Source: Thamnaconus septentrionalis (taxonomy: Eukaryota; Chordata; Actinopteri; Tetraodontiformes; Monacanthidae). From it: a stretch of 64,000 nucleotides of DNA. Positions within the stretch are counted from its first letter, which is position 1, and every line of letters begins with the position of its first letter. Below are positions 35,201 through 47,500 of this stretch, in pieces. A program made the translations under genes and the position numbers. Location of the stretch: the NCBI GenBank assembly GCA_009823395.1, contig CM020501.1, forward strand, positions 28,299,361-28,363,360, written 5' to 3'. Below the pieces are notes generated by a model. It did no database searches, was not told the origin of the DNA, and saw only the letters and a program-made list of their open reading frames with translations.

Positions 35201-36084
35201 ATAAGTCGGCATTTGAGCCATCGGAAAAAGAAAATTGACGGTATCATCGCTCCCCTCCACCAGAGAGAACAGAATAAATCTTTATGGGTGGAAAGTTGTC
35301 TTTGGCTCACCAACACAGGAGATGACAAGAAGGAAAGAAAACGAAAGAAGACAAGGACAGCACTAAAAATGCAAACACATTAAGCGATAAAACACAGAAT
35401 AAGTTAGGAGTAAAATACAGTAAGAATAGAAGGTGCAGCAGTTGGACACTGAGTTGAGTGAAGGATGCTAACGGCTAATGAGGAGGGAGATCGTTACCCA
35501 GAAAGTCCTGTTTGACCTCCACAGAAGCCGTTTCTTCGCCGCAGTGCACCGCCACGCTCTGCGCCGGAATCGGGAGCCACACCTCGGACTTCACTGGCAT
35601 CTGGGAGATCATTTGGGTCCAATGAGTGCACAAGTATCTGAACCCAAAAACTGTTAAAAAGGGGCCAAAGTTGACCTCAAAGTCATACCTCTGACTCCAG
35701 GGGAGGGTTCAGATCCGGGCCAGGGATCAGCCGCACCAGCAGCTCCTCAGCCAGGACCGTTTCCTCGTGGCCCTGCTGCTCCGAGGTCGGCTGGCCGGAC
35801 TCAGACCCCCACTGGTCTGCAGAAGCCTGCGAGTCCACGTCTTGCTGTTGTTGGGGTTTCCTGAGCTGGTAGACCCTCAGCTTGTGGCTAAGGTGGTACG
35901 GAACCGGTTCAGCCCGCTGGGTCCGGTTGAATGGCGGATGGAGGCTTGGCGTCTCTCTTTGGGTTTGGGTTCGGACAAGACTCTCACTTGCGCTCGGCCC
36001 GGGCCAGGTTCTGGTGTAAGCAGAGCAGCTTCCGCAAAAGAAAAGGAGCACAATCCCCCCAAAAAGTGCCTCGCTGGACCTCAT
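32295..36084 (-). CDS. zp3: Zona pellucida ZP3-like egg envelope protein, complete nine-exon gene
   Basis: A secreted structural protein of the fish egg coat, predicted 471 aa. Exons on the minus strand are 36084-35689, 35600-35498, 35139-35021, 34521-34403, 34024-33921, 33471-33294, 33104-32987, 32657-32572 and 32487-32295. All have AG/GT borders and the phases join without break. Residues 1-22 form a signal peptide (ending GSCSA). Residues 23-132 are a Q/P-rich N-terminal region. ZP-N starts near VWLPIPAQSVAVHCGEET, with a sequon at N202 (GCNST). The linker reads YPRRQYVSSAAVRPTW. ZP-C contains RLMTEDWQSQRPSSTYFLSE, VDSCVAT and YITCHLKA. Exon 9 has the ZP3-type cysteine cluster CGCCETSC, then RHRR (431-434) as likely furin-type site and a 37-residue tail without membrane segment, as usual in fish. 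Mammalian ZP3 is about 424 aa. The start ATG at 36084 directly precedes the signal peptide. The paralogue among fish zp3 genes is not resolved. Confidence 0.95.
33486..33506. repeat. (GT)n, read as (CA)n before the zp3 exon 6 acceptor
   Basis: A dinucleotide tract 15 nt upstream of zp3 exon 6. In the transcript it is CA-rich and takes the place of a normal polypyrimidine tract. Confidence 0.9.
33893..33919 (-). other. zp3: G-quadruplex motif on the zp3 intron 5 donor
   Basis: On the minus strand the intron begins GTGGGTTGGGAGGGTGCGGG and continues with more G runs. Five runs of three or more G have loops of one to three bases. It starts two nucleotides into the intron. Confidence 0.85.
34540..34784 (-). 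mobile_element. tRNA-derived SINE in zp3 intron 3
   Basis: On the minus strand it begins CCAGCTCAGTGGTCTAGTGG. The A box TGGTCTAGTGG (34768-34758) fits the RNA polymerase III consensus, and a degenerate B box GGCTTTGTTCC lies at 34726-34716. A longer non-tRNA body and the tail ACTTTAAACTTTAACC follow. It is in the same orientation as zp3. A real tRNA gene is ruled out by the missing acceptor pairing and the long extra body. Confidence 0.75.
34848..34970 (-). mobile_element. Dispersed teleost repeat, fragment in zp3 intron 3
   Basis: On the minus strand it reads TATACCCGCTTATTCCTATT, then GGGTCACGGGGGTCTGCTGG and the CCTGGACAAGTTGCCAGTTC block. This is the same family as the copies at 22.5-24.0 kb. 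Confidence 0.7.
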
Positions 36085-36204
36085 TCTGGCTTGTCAAACT
36101 GCGAAAAAAAAACAAAAGTTTTTGGTGCTTTTACCTCCTGGCTGCACCGCTGCTTGTGTCTTTTTTCAGGAATCCGGGGACCCCCGGCTCCACCTCCTCC
36201 TAAT

Positions 36205-36215
36205 CACTTGATTGG
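36205..36215 (-). promoter_or_regulatory. zp3: CCAAT box and E-box upstream of zp3
   Basis: On the minus strand CCAATCAAGTG lies about 120-130 bp upstream of the zp3 ATG, joining a CCAAT box to a CANNTG E-box. In vertebrates zona pellucida genes are activated in oocytes by FIGLA through a proximal E-box, so the position is suggestive. No clear TATA box is seen (TAAAAG about 50 bp upstream is weak). Confidence 0.35.
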
Positions 36216-36876
36216 ATCCCAGCCTGGAGGATTCAACCTGTGAGGCTTGCTGTCAATGAACCGCTGCAGATTAGATTGGATTTATTGCAGCAGGGCTCGG
36301 ATTTACGACCTGTCCAAGGCCAGCGTTTCAGCGTCAGTCTCACTTTACTACAGAAAAGTAATCATAATTTAAACAATCAAGAGTGTGGAAAGCATTGTTG
36401 GATTATTCTTCTCTTTTTTGAAGCCAGTGCAAAATGTAAAAAAATCTTCCATCTTTCCATGTGGCACTAATGAAGAAAGACTTTCATAAACTTCCACAGA
36501 CCCCCTGAGGCCAATCAATCACCGGCGGGTTGTGTTTTCTCCGCCTTAAATGCCAGTTCAGTGGAGTCGGCTCATAAAAAAGTTGATTTATGAGCCGGCC
36601 TGTGGTGAGACTTCATAAAAAGGTCTTCGGGTGCACAGCAGTGTGTCTGTGTCTGTGTGTGTGATGGGCAAGAAGCCTGTCAAATGCTGTGAACACTGGT
36701 CCGAATCCTAGTTGCAAGTGCAATAGCCAGTCTGACCTTTGACCCTTATGAAATTCTTTATGGCATTTCTCATAATACATTAAAATAAAAAGTACATGAA
36801 TTGGTCCGAGTGTTGGAAAATACCAAAATAGTAAAACTTCTCAAGACGGGTGTCTCCGTCCTTCAATTTGAATGAT

Positions 36877-36965
36877 TTAAAGGGCCAGTGTGTGAGATTT
36901 GGCGACACCTAGTTGTCAGGAAAAACATTACAAACATCGTTAATATTTTAATCCCAGTTTCACCA
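36877..36965 (+). mobile_element. TTAA MITE left-end fragment
   Basis: The start TTAAAGGGCCAGTGTGTGAG at 36877, followed by ATTTGGCGACACCTAG, matches the left terminus of the TTAA family at 39606. No partner right end is visible, so the right boundary is arbitrary. Confidence 0.5.
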
Positions 36966-37283
36966 GCTTTCCCTGCAACGACAGACTTGCTGGACAGACT
37001 TTTTTTGCTCTCCTCTCTTTCGCTACATAAGGATGTAAAGAGCCTAATTAGTTTCCACTCCAAGACTCTCCTGTTCTTAAGGCTAATTTGGTCTAAATCA
37101 CTTCCCCCGGTTGCAGACGGACTAATCCAGGCTGACCTACAGGAATACATTACGCCTCTCACTCAGGATCTCCCTGCAGACCGGCCCTGCTGCTCCAGTC
37201 AGGAACTGGCTTTTATCTTCTGCTGATCAGCAGCAAAAAACAAAAAAAAAAGAGATGTATGTGTGTGTATGTGCACGTGTCTG

Positions 37284-37286
<3 letters not shown>

Positions 37287-37315
<29 letters not shown>
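37287..37315. repeat. (GT)n microsatellite
   Basis: About 14 GT units, the first of five CA/GT tracts within 1.2 kb. Confidence 0.95.
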
Positions 37316-37318
<3 letters not shown>

Positions 37319-37475
37319 TTTGTGTGAGCTCTGGAGTGAATTCAGCCCAACCCCTGCCAGTCAGGACCCCCTTCTGCTGCCAGTGTCTAACTTGGTTAGT
37401 TGCCTCTAATTTGGCCCCTGGAGGGCCCTAATGTGACCCCCCCACTGGAGGTTTGTGAAAGGAGGTCTGCTGCTT

Positions 37476-37482
<7 letters not shown>

Positions 37483-37524
<42 letters not shown>
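37483..37524. repeat. (CA)21 microsatellite
   Basis: A pure CA tract preceded by GCGCG. Confidence 0.97.
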
Positions 37525-37526
<2 letters not shown>

Positions 37527-37625
37527 CACACCCATCAGCTTCTGTTAGCCCCCCAAACCCTCCCCAAAAAATCCTACTAAAACTCAGAGCCAAGAGCCGG
37601 ATATGCAGGTAAATAGACCCTCAAT

Positions 37626-37628
<3 letters not shown>

Positions 37629-37686
<58 letters not shown>
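37629..37686. repeat. (CA)29 microsatellite
   Basis: A pure 58-bp CA tract about 100 bp after the previous one. Confidence 0.97.
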
Positions 37687-37689
<3 letters not shown>

Positions 37690-38058
37690 CCATCCACCAG
37701 ATGGGAAATTGTCCACCGCGATGGCTCAGCGACGACAGCGCAGATGCTAGATGACACTTACACACATGCCCACGTGCCTCCCGTCACTTTTTTTTTGCTG
37801 ACAACACAAAGAGACAGAAAGCGAAAAAAAGATGATAACAATAATAATAATAAGGATAATAAAAAAAAAAACAGGTCGATTTGGCCGGCTGTGCCGCTCG
37901 GCGGCATACGGATAACGAGAGATGGAGGCCTCATTAAAAACATGTTAGCGGGAGAGGGATTAGCCGCAGCCTGGTGGGCGGCGTTCGAGAGCGGCGCAGT
38001 TTTTTTCTGTGTTTTCCGTGTATATTCTGTGTCTGATCTGCGTGGGATGGAAGGAAGT

Positions 38059-38083
38059 AGGGGTGGGGGGTGGGGTGGGGGGA
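38059..38083 (+). other. G-quadruplex motif
   Basis: GGGG-T-GGGGGG-T-GGGG-T-GGGGGG on the plus strand, with single-base loops. Confidence 0.85.
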
Positions 38084-38303
38084 GTATTTGGGAGGGAAGA
38101 GACAGGAGCAAATGTGTGGAAGCGAGTCGTGTGGGGTGAAAAATATCGTCAAAGAAAAAGAAGAAGACAAATTTTACAGGGGTAGTAATGGGGTGAAAAT
38201 GTGAAAACAAAGGAAGAAAAATATGATTGGGCGGGGGTCAGCTGACCATAGACAGCCGAGCAGCCCGGTGGGAGCGACATGAAATGACAGCAAGCTGACT
38301 CTG

Positions 38304-38329
38304 ACACACACACACACACACACACACAC
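38304..38329. repeat. (AC)13 microsatellite
   Basis: A pure AC tract of 26 bp. Confidence 0.95.
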
Positions 38330-38385
38330 GTAGGGAGCTAATGGAGTGTTATTAAAAACATGCATCACACCCCATTGAGTTTGTG

Positions 38386-38386
<1 letters not shown>

Positions 38387-38436
<50 letters not shown>
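38387..38436. repeat. (AC)25 microsatellite
   Basis: A pure AC tract of 50 bp. Confidence 0.97.
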
Positions 38437-38437
<1 letters not shown>

Positions 38438-39605
38438 AATGGGCCGTTGGTCATCGTCCAGCACTGCAATAACTGCGGTCTCATTTCGGTGACTCTGCTG
38501 TTTATCAACTTAGACAAATGTCACGGCGGGACGGTGAAAGGTCCTCGTGCCAGCTTTGATTTACAGGCGTCAATTACCCGCCTACCCTTGAAGGGGAAAT
38601 CAGAAGTTGACCTTTAGTAACCTTAAACCACACCTGGTGTCCGTTTTCAGCAACTTTTTTTGTGTTTTTTTATGCGTTGTGTGGCATGTTTTCCTGTTTA
38701 AGTGATTCCATTTTCATCTCTTTTTTTTCCCTCTGATCATCGGGAATAATTACAACCCCCGTCGATGAAGCACAGCGTTAATTTTAAATATTAATAGTCA
38801 CTTTGTGGCTGTAATTGAGGCACTTAGGATCCAGCCTATAAATGGGCTCTCATGTATATTTAAAGATCATTTATGGATTTTTTTTTTTTAACAAAGCTTA
38901 AAAGACTTGACACATCTGCGATAATAATACAAAATAAAATTAAAAAATCCAATCTAATTATATCCCACTTTTAGCAATTTCGCGCAAGATCAGAATTCCG
39001 TTGCCATGGTGACGACGGAGCGGCTCCACCTCGGTTTTACGAAGAAACCACCAGCGACTTTGACCTTTCGCTGTTTCTTTCTTCTTCTTTATTTATTATT
39101 ATTATTGTTGTCAAATCAAATTTCATAAATCTGTTTTTGCTGCCCTGCACGGAGAAAGCAATTGCCTCAGAGCGAGATTACATTTTCAATTTATGTTTGA
39201 AATCTGATTAGAAATCCCCCCCCCCCCCTGCAGTACAAACTCTTTGGATTGGCTTCTTTTCTCTGAATTTACAGAACGGAGGTTTTCCTTGTATTATGTT
39301 TTTTTAGCGCGGGTGATTGTTTGCTCAAATCTTTGGACCTCAGCGTGCGGTCACGGAGTTTAGCAGCTGCGGACCTCGTACGGCAACATCAAACACCTGT
39401 TGCCCGGCTGTGAGTAGAAGGGCTGGTTCTGACGGGCTTCCTTCCACACGGAAGAGGTGTAAAAATAGAAAAAAGAAGACACTGGACAGTCACGCCTACT
39501 TCTGCATCCGATGGTGCAGACATTCACTCGGTCACAAGTTATTTTCTGTTAAAAAAGATTTCGCAATGTTCATTCTAAGGGGCAAAAAAGTACATAGTGT
39601 CTCTA

Positions 39606-40055
39606 TTAAAGGTTAAGTGCGTAATATTTGGAGATTTTGAGAAGAAACAGCAACATCAAGTGGTTACATTTTAAATTGCAGCGTCTTTAACTTCCCCTCC
39701 TGAGCTTGCCAGTGAACTACAGTGGCCAGCACACCCAAACCTGGACACCTTCTTCTTCATTGGTTTATTTGAAGACGTGAGCATTCACCTTGAGTAATGA
39801 AAAGTGTTTTCAGGCAGCTGGATAGTCCACACCAGGCTTCCTCAGCAATCAAGATGACAGCGAACCGGGAGCAAGACTCTTGCTACATGTATATTCTCAT
39901 ATATATGTGAGAACCACTTTAAGGTAGGAAAACCAAATTGCTTTTTTTGTACCGCGATTATATACTTTTATTAGTATATTTATGTGCAGTATGTTAAGCT
40001 TTCACCGATATGAAAATCATAAATCAAGCTAAATATGACACGCTGGACCTTTAAG
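39606..40055 (+). mobile_element. TTAA MITE (piggyBac-like), copy A, complete
   Basis: The element runs from TTAAAGGTTAAGTGCGTAAT to the inverted TTAAAGGTCCAGCGTGTCAT. It is 450 bp including the TTAA at each end, with no coding capacity. It is the best-preserved local copy and defines the family boundaries used for the copies at 29.6, 31.4 and 36.9 kb. Confidence 0.75.
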
Positions 40056-40136
40056 TCAGTGCAACTTCACATCCTCTGCTAAAAACAGGTGACACGAGAC
40101 ACCTGAGCCTTGAAAATGTTCAGCTGCATTAGTTCT

Positions 40137-40163
40137 CATCCATCCATCCATCCATCCATCCAT
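40137..40163. repeat. (ATCC)n microsatellite
   Basis: About six ATCC units. Confidence 0.9.
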
Positions 40164-41889
40164 TGGGGCTTAGGACTTGTTTTTTCCCCACAACTTGTTT
40201 TTCCCACGTCGTGACGCATTTGCAGCTTTACTCCGACGTGAGCGGCTTCGCCTCCCCTTGACTTCAGGCAGATTTTTGCCACTTTTTTTCCGCCCCAATG
40301 CGATGAAGACGAGTACGAGGGCAACTACTCACCCGGCTCGTGCTCCGCCCCAGGTGCTGCGCTGAGCGATAAAGGATTTTTTTTTTCTTCAAAACTCACA
40401 CCCACCGACGTGCCCGTTTCTCTATTTTGAGAGTGCAAACTCGGGCCCTTGAAGGCAGCGTGGGCCTTTCCCCCGCTTCCTTTTTCCCCTCTCCCCTTCA
40501 ATTCAGACGGCCTCCTCCTCCTCGCTGCGCGGGGGCCTCCTGCCGCAACCCGAGCCTTTTGTTTAATAAACAATTTGTCAGTGATGTATCGAGCGCTGAC
40601 TCTGATTTGATTGTCTGCGAGATGAGTTTGGAGGTGGCCACCTCCTCTCCTCCTCCTCCCCCCCTCCTCCTCATCCCCCTCTTCTTGCATCCTCCCCGCG
40701 CAGACAGCCGGAGACGTTCGGGCCCCTCCCAGGAAGGCGCACGTGCGATCGGCCGATCGCTGTAAACGGTGTTTGTGTGTGTGTGTGGAGAGGAGCGATG
40801 CCATCCTTAAGGGATTGCAATTACATCTAAACGGCATAATCGGACATGATCGATGGCTGTTGCCTCCCCTCCCCTTGCAGAGTCGAGGCCTCGGCTCCGG
40901 CAGCCCAACCAGGTTACAGCCGAGTGGGAAATGATGAAAGATTTAATAGTTTCTGCTCCGCGAGAGGAAGCCGTCCGCGTTTCCTTTCCGGTGGCCCCAG
41001 CAGTCTGACGCCTTCAACCGGCTGGATTTCTCGATTTTTGAAGCCAAACATTTGTTTGTTTTCTGATTCAATCCCCCTTTTTCTACTCTAATAAACTGTA
41101 GAGATTGTTAGAATGAATCTCAGGTATTAAAATACTATCCGGATCTGTTGTCTGCAAAATACAAAACAATTAAACTAAAAAAAAAATGAGACACTGTTGC
41201 CTTTCCTGTGCGCTTGTTCATGCTTTCCGTCAACAGGTGGCACTGTGGGACCAAAAGTTTAGCACCTGGCGCTGGGTTATAAAAAAAAAAGAAAAAAGAG
41301 AGCGACAGCGGGAGAGAAGGAGCTCTCGCCTCGTCTGTGCTTATTGCTGTCAGGCACAGACACAATGAAACTCAGCCATGTACAAATGGAGGCCTCGCAG
41401 GCGGCAAACAGGTCTTTGATTGACGACGGGAAGGAGAGATTGGAGAATGTGTTTTTTTTTTCTTTTTTTGTCCCCAAGATGCTCGCGTTTAACTGTGAAA
41501 TCCGTGTTTCTTTTGTTTTGACTCGGGAGTGCGTTGCAGGTGAGCGTCTGTCCTATTGCAGTGGAGATTTCGGACAGGAAAGTAGCAACAGTGGGAGCCC
41601 GTCGACACAGCAAGGTTTTTTTTTTCCCGTTTTTTTTTTGCCTCTCTTCACCCTCCTTTGCTCGAGAAGATGCTGTAATGATCCAAACGAGCGCATGTTC
41701 TCATGTCCGTGAATCTCATAAAAACCATTTTGAAATCTTAATGGTGGAAAATCTTGGCAGCGTTGCTTTCAAAACAATAAGTATCGCAGGAATAAAAAGC
41801 AAGCGCTGAACCCGAGATCCTCATTACCCACAATCCCCGAAGCTGGTGTATCATCACCTGGAACGCCTCCGCCTCTTTCTCCTCCTTTT

Positions 41890-41924
41890 CCTCCTCCTCC
41901 TCCTCCTCCTCCTCCTCCTCCTCC
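41890..41924. repeat. (CCT)12 microsatellite
   Basis: A pure pyrimidine triplet tract on the plus strand, 82 bp from an AAG tract. Confidence 0.95.
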
Positions 41925-42006
41925 ACCCTCTTGTGTTTCTGCTCGGCTGGTCAAGCCGTCGCTCGGGAGCTATGCGGCAGATGTTCAGCGAGCGCCAAGG
42001 GGGAAA

Positions 42007-42051
42007 AAGAAGAAGAAGAAGAAGAAGAAGAAGAAGAAGAAGAAGAAGAAG
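42007..42051. repeat. (AAG)15 microsatellite
   Basis: A pure purine triplet tract on the plus strand. Poly-R, poly-E, poly-K and poly-S frames are artefacts. Confidence 0.95.
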
Positions 42052-44135
42052 GAGGAAGGAAAAAAGACTCAAAAACAGACACAACCATCAGACCTGATCG
42101 GTGGAAAATATCTGGTGCTTTATTCCCACTAGAGTGGTCTTGTTTACCTTGTTGCAAGCGACATTTTGCTACTTTCTGACCAGCTCTTCCTCCCATCGAC
42201 ACTCCAGCGGGGCTTTTTCTTTTCTTTTTTTTTTCTCTGCGGCTCAGCAGCCAGTTGTTAAAATGCAAAAGGGAAGAAAAAAAAAACGCCCACGCCGCCG
42301 CGATCATTGGCAACACGGCAGAAACAAACGACTCTGTGCAACAGCCGCCGGCGGAGAAATCGCTCTTGCCCCCCCTCCGCTCCCTCCAACCTCCACCCGC
42401 TAATGTCGACAGCTCCGGGCTCTGACAGTGAAGGAAGGAGTGGAGGGAGAGAAAAGTACTTTCACCCAGCTCTCCCTCTCTCCCGCTCTCCCGCCATGAC
42501 ATTCGGAAAGATATTTACCTCAGAAAAGATCTTGACATTTAAGCCCGCGAGCTTGCGCTAATAACAGCCAGAAATATGAATAAGTGTGCTGGTGGGGTGA
42601 GGGCGGTTTGAGGGGGACGTAGGCCCCTGGGGATCTTTTGTTAACAGGTATTGATTGATGGCGAGGGGGCAGGACGGGAGGAAAAGCAAGCAGAGGGCTG
42701 CCACCGGGGGAGCCACTCTCTCGCTGATGATCCGTTAACCCCTGTCAAAGTGCTCCCGGACCGGCACGGCAGCCATCAGAGAGTCTGTGATTTCCTCATC
42801 AAAAAGGCTGAAAGTTGGTTACAGGCCTGGTAGAATTGATGGCGGCAGCGGTGGCGGCGGTCGCTTGCAGACGCAGGTGAAAGACCGACTGTCCTTCGGC
42901 TTCAGCTCAAACGGCCTTAAGCGTGTGCGCTCCATCTCATTAAGAAACATTATTTTACACATTCCATAAATGTTCCCCCACCCGCCCGTATAACACTCGA
43001 AAATAAACTAGATATCATAATAGATATCACTTTTCATTTCATATGCAATTAGCAATGCCATTGATGGTCTGTTACATCAAAAAAAGGGACCGTTGGGTTA
43101 CATGTCAGGAGGGCTGCAAGTCTCTCTGTGTTTCAGGGGTGCCACTGAATCAATAAGACTGTACTGTCAGCGTGTGGTCCCTCTGAATTTCATTGTTCTG
43201 AAAGTACAGTGACAATGAAGGCTTTCCATTCAATTAAATAATTGAAATCTTTGAAGGCGAAAGTCGACAACGTGCTCACAGCAGAGTAGGGAGTCTTAAT
43301 CTGATGTAAGATACTTTCACGATACTTTAAGTTGATGTTGTTGTTGTTTCAGCTGTTCATTTTGAGAAGAGCAGATTTGTGTTTGGTGGAGTTGACCTTT
43401 GAGACCTTTATGGGCGTGAAATGAAAAAAAAAAAGCACTTTTGTTGTGGGTCACACCTCAAAATCTCACTAACCTCCCTCTTTTGTCCACCAAATGCCTC
43501 AAACTCAGTGCAAAATTTTGCATCCCAAGTGCCGACAGCACCACTCCACATAGTTTAACCCATTGACAGACATTGGATGGACAGATTGATGCAATCTGAG
43601 AGTGAACGTCCAAGTGTGTAGGGGGTTTAATTAAGACTCACTGCAGCCCGACGACACAGAAAAAAAAAGACAGCCCTAAAGAAACTCATGATTGCTGCGA
43701 TAAAGAAAGAACCGCAGGGGGGGACTTTGGAAATGAGCGCATACATTACTGCTTTTTATTCAAAATCTTCAGGAGCTCTGGATGACTGCATACATGAATA
43801 TGTTTTATTTCCGATGGAGCAATTTGTCGCGTGCGGCAGCCACGGCTAATTTCTTCTTCCACAATTCTCAAAAAAAAAAAAAAAATCAGTCTGAAGTAAT
43901 TATAGGAGATTGTTTTTAATGGGAGACAAATGGCGTACTGCAGGCCGCGGCTGCAGTCGATAACCCCGCTACAGTCGGGGGAGCGGCGCTGCATCGTTTG
44001 CCGAAATTGCCGCCATTGATTGGCCTTCATCAGTCATTCTAATTTAATTTCAAATGACTGTACGGAAGCATCAGGAAGAGGGGCTGACGGATGTCTCTGT
44101 TGGACTTGCGTATTGCTTTTGTCTCACAGTTAAAA

Positions 44136-44138
<3 letters not shown>

Positions 44139-44195
<57 letters not shown>
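44139..44195. repeat. (AG)28 microsatellite
   Basis: A pure AG dinucleotide tract of 57 bp. Confidence 0.97.
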
Positions 44196-44198
<3 letters not shown>

Positions 44199-44475
44199 AC
44201 ATTTCGTCCCCTGAGCGACAATGAAATAAAAGCGGAAAAGGAACAATAATAATTGCTTGCTGGGTTTATGTTGCGGTGTGAGCGGCGAGCTTGTTGAATG
44301 TGACAAAACCTCTGTATCAATCAGCTCCTTGCAGTGTTTAAATTAGCATTGTTTCGACTGCAAATGACAAAAAAAAAATTGGAGAAAAAAAAGCACAAGA
44401 AAATTTGCTAAAGTTGTACAAAAAGTTGGAGTTTCTAATAAACTGTCCTACTTTGTCAACTTCAATCAAGCATGC

Positions 44476-44515
<40 letters not shown>

Positions 44516-44516
44516 T
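44476..44516. repeat. (GT)n microsatellite with CG interruption
   Basis: A GT tract of 27 bp followed by GCGCGC and more GT, an alternation prone to Z-DNA. Confidence 0.93.
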
Positions 44517-47500
44517 GCTGTGACAGCCTCGTTTACAGGCCACTGGTGTGTTTAATGGAGCTGATGAGGCAATGATGGCCCGTCCAATCCTTTCGCGCCT
44601 TCTTCCCTTTTTCGCCCACAACCACCAGTCGTCTCTAAAATACACACACATGCACACATTGCTTCCACATGATGCAATAAGGTGGTCTCACACACACACG
44701 CATATAGCCCCCGAAACTCCCCCCGTGTACGCACACATAGGCACAAATCCCGCTTTATGGGGGATAATCCAATGACAGCCAATTTGCTCGAGGGATATAC
44801 TTTTTTCTTCCTTCCCCAAACTCAATTCTTTATTTATCCATCACTTCTGCTTTTCACGGGGCAATTTGTTAGGAGCCTAGCTTGAGGACGGGAAGTAATA
44901 ACTGAGAGTCCCCCTCCCTTAAACACTCCTTTTTTGAGATTACCGACCACCCCATATCCACCCCCATGTACCCACCCCCGAAAAAGGCAGGCGTCCAGTG
45001 CAATCATGAAAGTGTCACATTCAGGCAGGGAGAGGAGAGAATGGTGGCTTCAGGGTCGCTCTAAAACTCTCCACGTTTTGCTCAATATTTCCTCCTTCGG
45101 AGCCCAGAGCTTTCCACTTGACTCTTCATCTTTAATTCTTTATTTCAATCGGCATCGTTCCATTTTGCTCGCCGACAGCTCTTTCTCTTCCTCCTCACTC
45201 CACCCCCCCCCCACCCCCCCCCAACATCCTCCACTCCATCCCTCTCCACTCTTGTTACTTCCTCTCTCTCTTTCTCTATCTCTGACAGTGGTTCAATAAA
45301 GCAGTGCCTCCGGAGTGGCCTTGCCCAGTCGGTGGCCAATTACCCAGTCACCATGGCCGTCCTCTGGGATGGACGGGATTAGCGGGGTCTGCAATTCGCA
45401 GACACACTCACAGTCCGGGACACCTGTCACTTAGACGTAGACGGACAACCTGGGAGTCCCCTTTGTTTGCCCCGAAGAACTCGGCGAGAAAAGAGGCAGG
45501 GGAAGAAAGTGCCTTCCGTCTTTTCCTATCAGCAGGCAATTTGCCAGACCAGTGAGGAGATGCATATGGGGGCAGCGGAGAGGAGGATGGGTATGTCAAA
45601 TTGCACGGAGGGTATGAGGTACCGTTGGAGGGTGGGAGTCCACTGCTGAAGGGGAATTTGGACCTGACCTGGCGTGGGGTTCCAGCTCAAGGTCAAATTA
45701 GCATCTTGACAGACTTTCAATTAGGGCCATTAGAGACAGACACAGAGAGGTTTAGCCTGCTTGTCTTTGTTGAATTCATTTGTGCCAAAGGCACGCCTCA
45801 GTATGCCAGCCAAGAACTCCCAGGGCAATTCTCCGTGGACACAAGTTCTTAACGAAATTCCAATTAAATGGATCTTTTCACAGCCTGTGGATGCTTTGAG
45901 GACAATGGCATTGCCATGGCAGGGATCCACACTTTACTTTACAAAGAGCTTATGCAAACAAATTTTGAGCTCGCACGTGGCTAACTTATTTTGGTATGTC
46001 TCTCCAGGGAGCAATTGAGGGGTGCAAAAATAAGTTATAACAAGTCCCAGCGCCAGACGCCATGCGCTGCTTTCCTAATTTCAGCAAAGCCGCGTGAAAA
46101 AGCAGACTCCAAAAAGGCAACCACGTGTTTGGGGCTGATACAGTGAAAACCTCCTATGGGGCCCATTCTTCAAAACAGATAGAATCGCTGTCCTATCTCT
46201 GCTTTGACCTCTAACTTTGATTTAGAACCTCAGCCAAAAGACATTGCGGCGCTAGTTCTCCTGAAGTGAAGTGTGTCCTCTCGCTAAGCAGCCGTGGCTT
46301 CGTTCAAACCCTGCTGAGCATCGTTTTGAATTCCAGTCAAGACCCGTAAATTTCCGACTGCACCAAAACATGTCGAGCTGGATTACACGAAAAGCGTGTG
46401 CAGCAGCCAGCGCGTATGTGTCTCCCGGGATTTAAGATTCCCAGTAATCTTGTTTTGTGGCGTGCACCATGTACCCACAAATGTTTCTTTTTTTTTTTAC
46501 TGGCTTTGAACTGAAAAAATGAAGGCTATATTCAGCCCAGATGCAAAAGCCTGTCAAGTTTGTCCAAGAACATTTGGCGCTTGATACACGGTGGCTCCTC
46601 CTGTCCTGGAGGTCAGAGTTTGCCTTTTTTCTGACCTCTGCCGCTCTGTCTTTTGCCTTTGAAAAGTTTCCAGATGGTGCAAAATTGAAAGTTAAAGTCC
46701 AGCTGCCACTTTGTTCCAAGTTAAATTACATCTTGCCCAGCTGCACATTCAGATAATGCTAAATAAAGATGGTCATTTGGCAGGGAAGATCAGCATTCTG
46801 CCTGCTGAACACGAGCGGGTTGTTCTCAAGGCCTTGAGCACAAAACGCTGCTCATGTCAGGACAAACAAACAGACAAAAACATCCTGTAACCTCAACACT
46901 GCAGACATCGGACGGCAGCAGATGACAGCACGTCAACGTCATGTGACATTTGTGATGAAGACTGCAGAGAGCTTGACAGCTGAAACTGAAAACGTGCACC
47001 TTCAAAAAGGTGATATGAACCTTTTCAGAAGTTCATTAAGGTGTCCGGAAATCATTATACCCAACCAGCATTCAACTTTAAAAGCCAATTCGTTGTAATA
47101 GTTTCGGAATTAGAACTCTTTTGAGGGGATTTGGTCCTCCTTCCATTTTCACTTTGCCTCCCAGGAAAAAAAAAGTAGTCCTCAAACGTCTGAGTCACTC
47201 TTGCGAACCTTTCGAGGATTTTTTTCCTCTTCCTATTTTTTCCTTTCCCCTCACCCCGGTCGCTTCCACGGTGGGAAATGAGGATGGAAATGATCTGAGA
47301 AACGGGCCGATTCCTCCCTCTGTCTTCAAAAATCCAACCCTCCTCCCCCACGGACTCTTTTGAACCCTCGCCGGGCGTTCGAGGCTACCCCCACCTCGGG
47401 GCTTATCCTGCCACTTCAAAGGCCGGGCCGAGGTTGGCGCGCTACGTCGGAAAAGGCTCACAGCCCGGCCTATTGCGCTGACGCGCTTCCCTGACACGAG

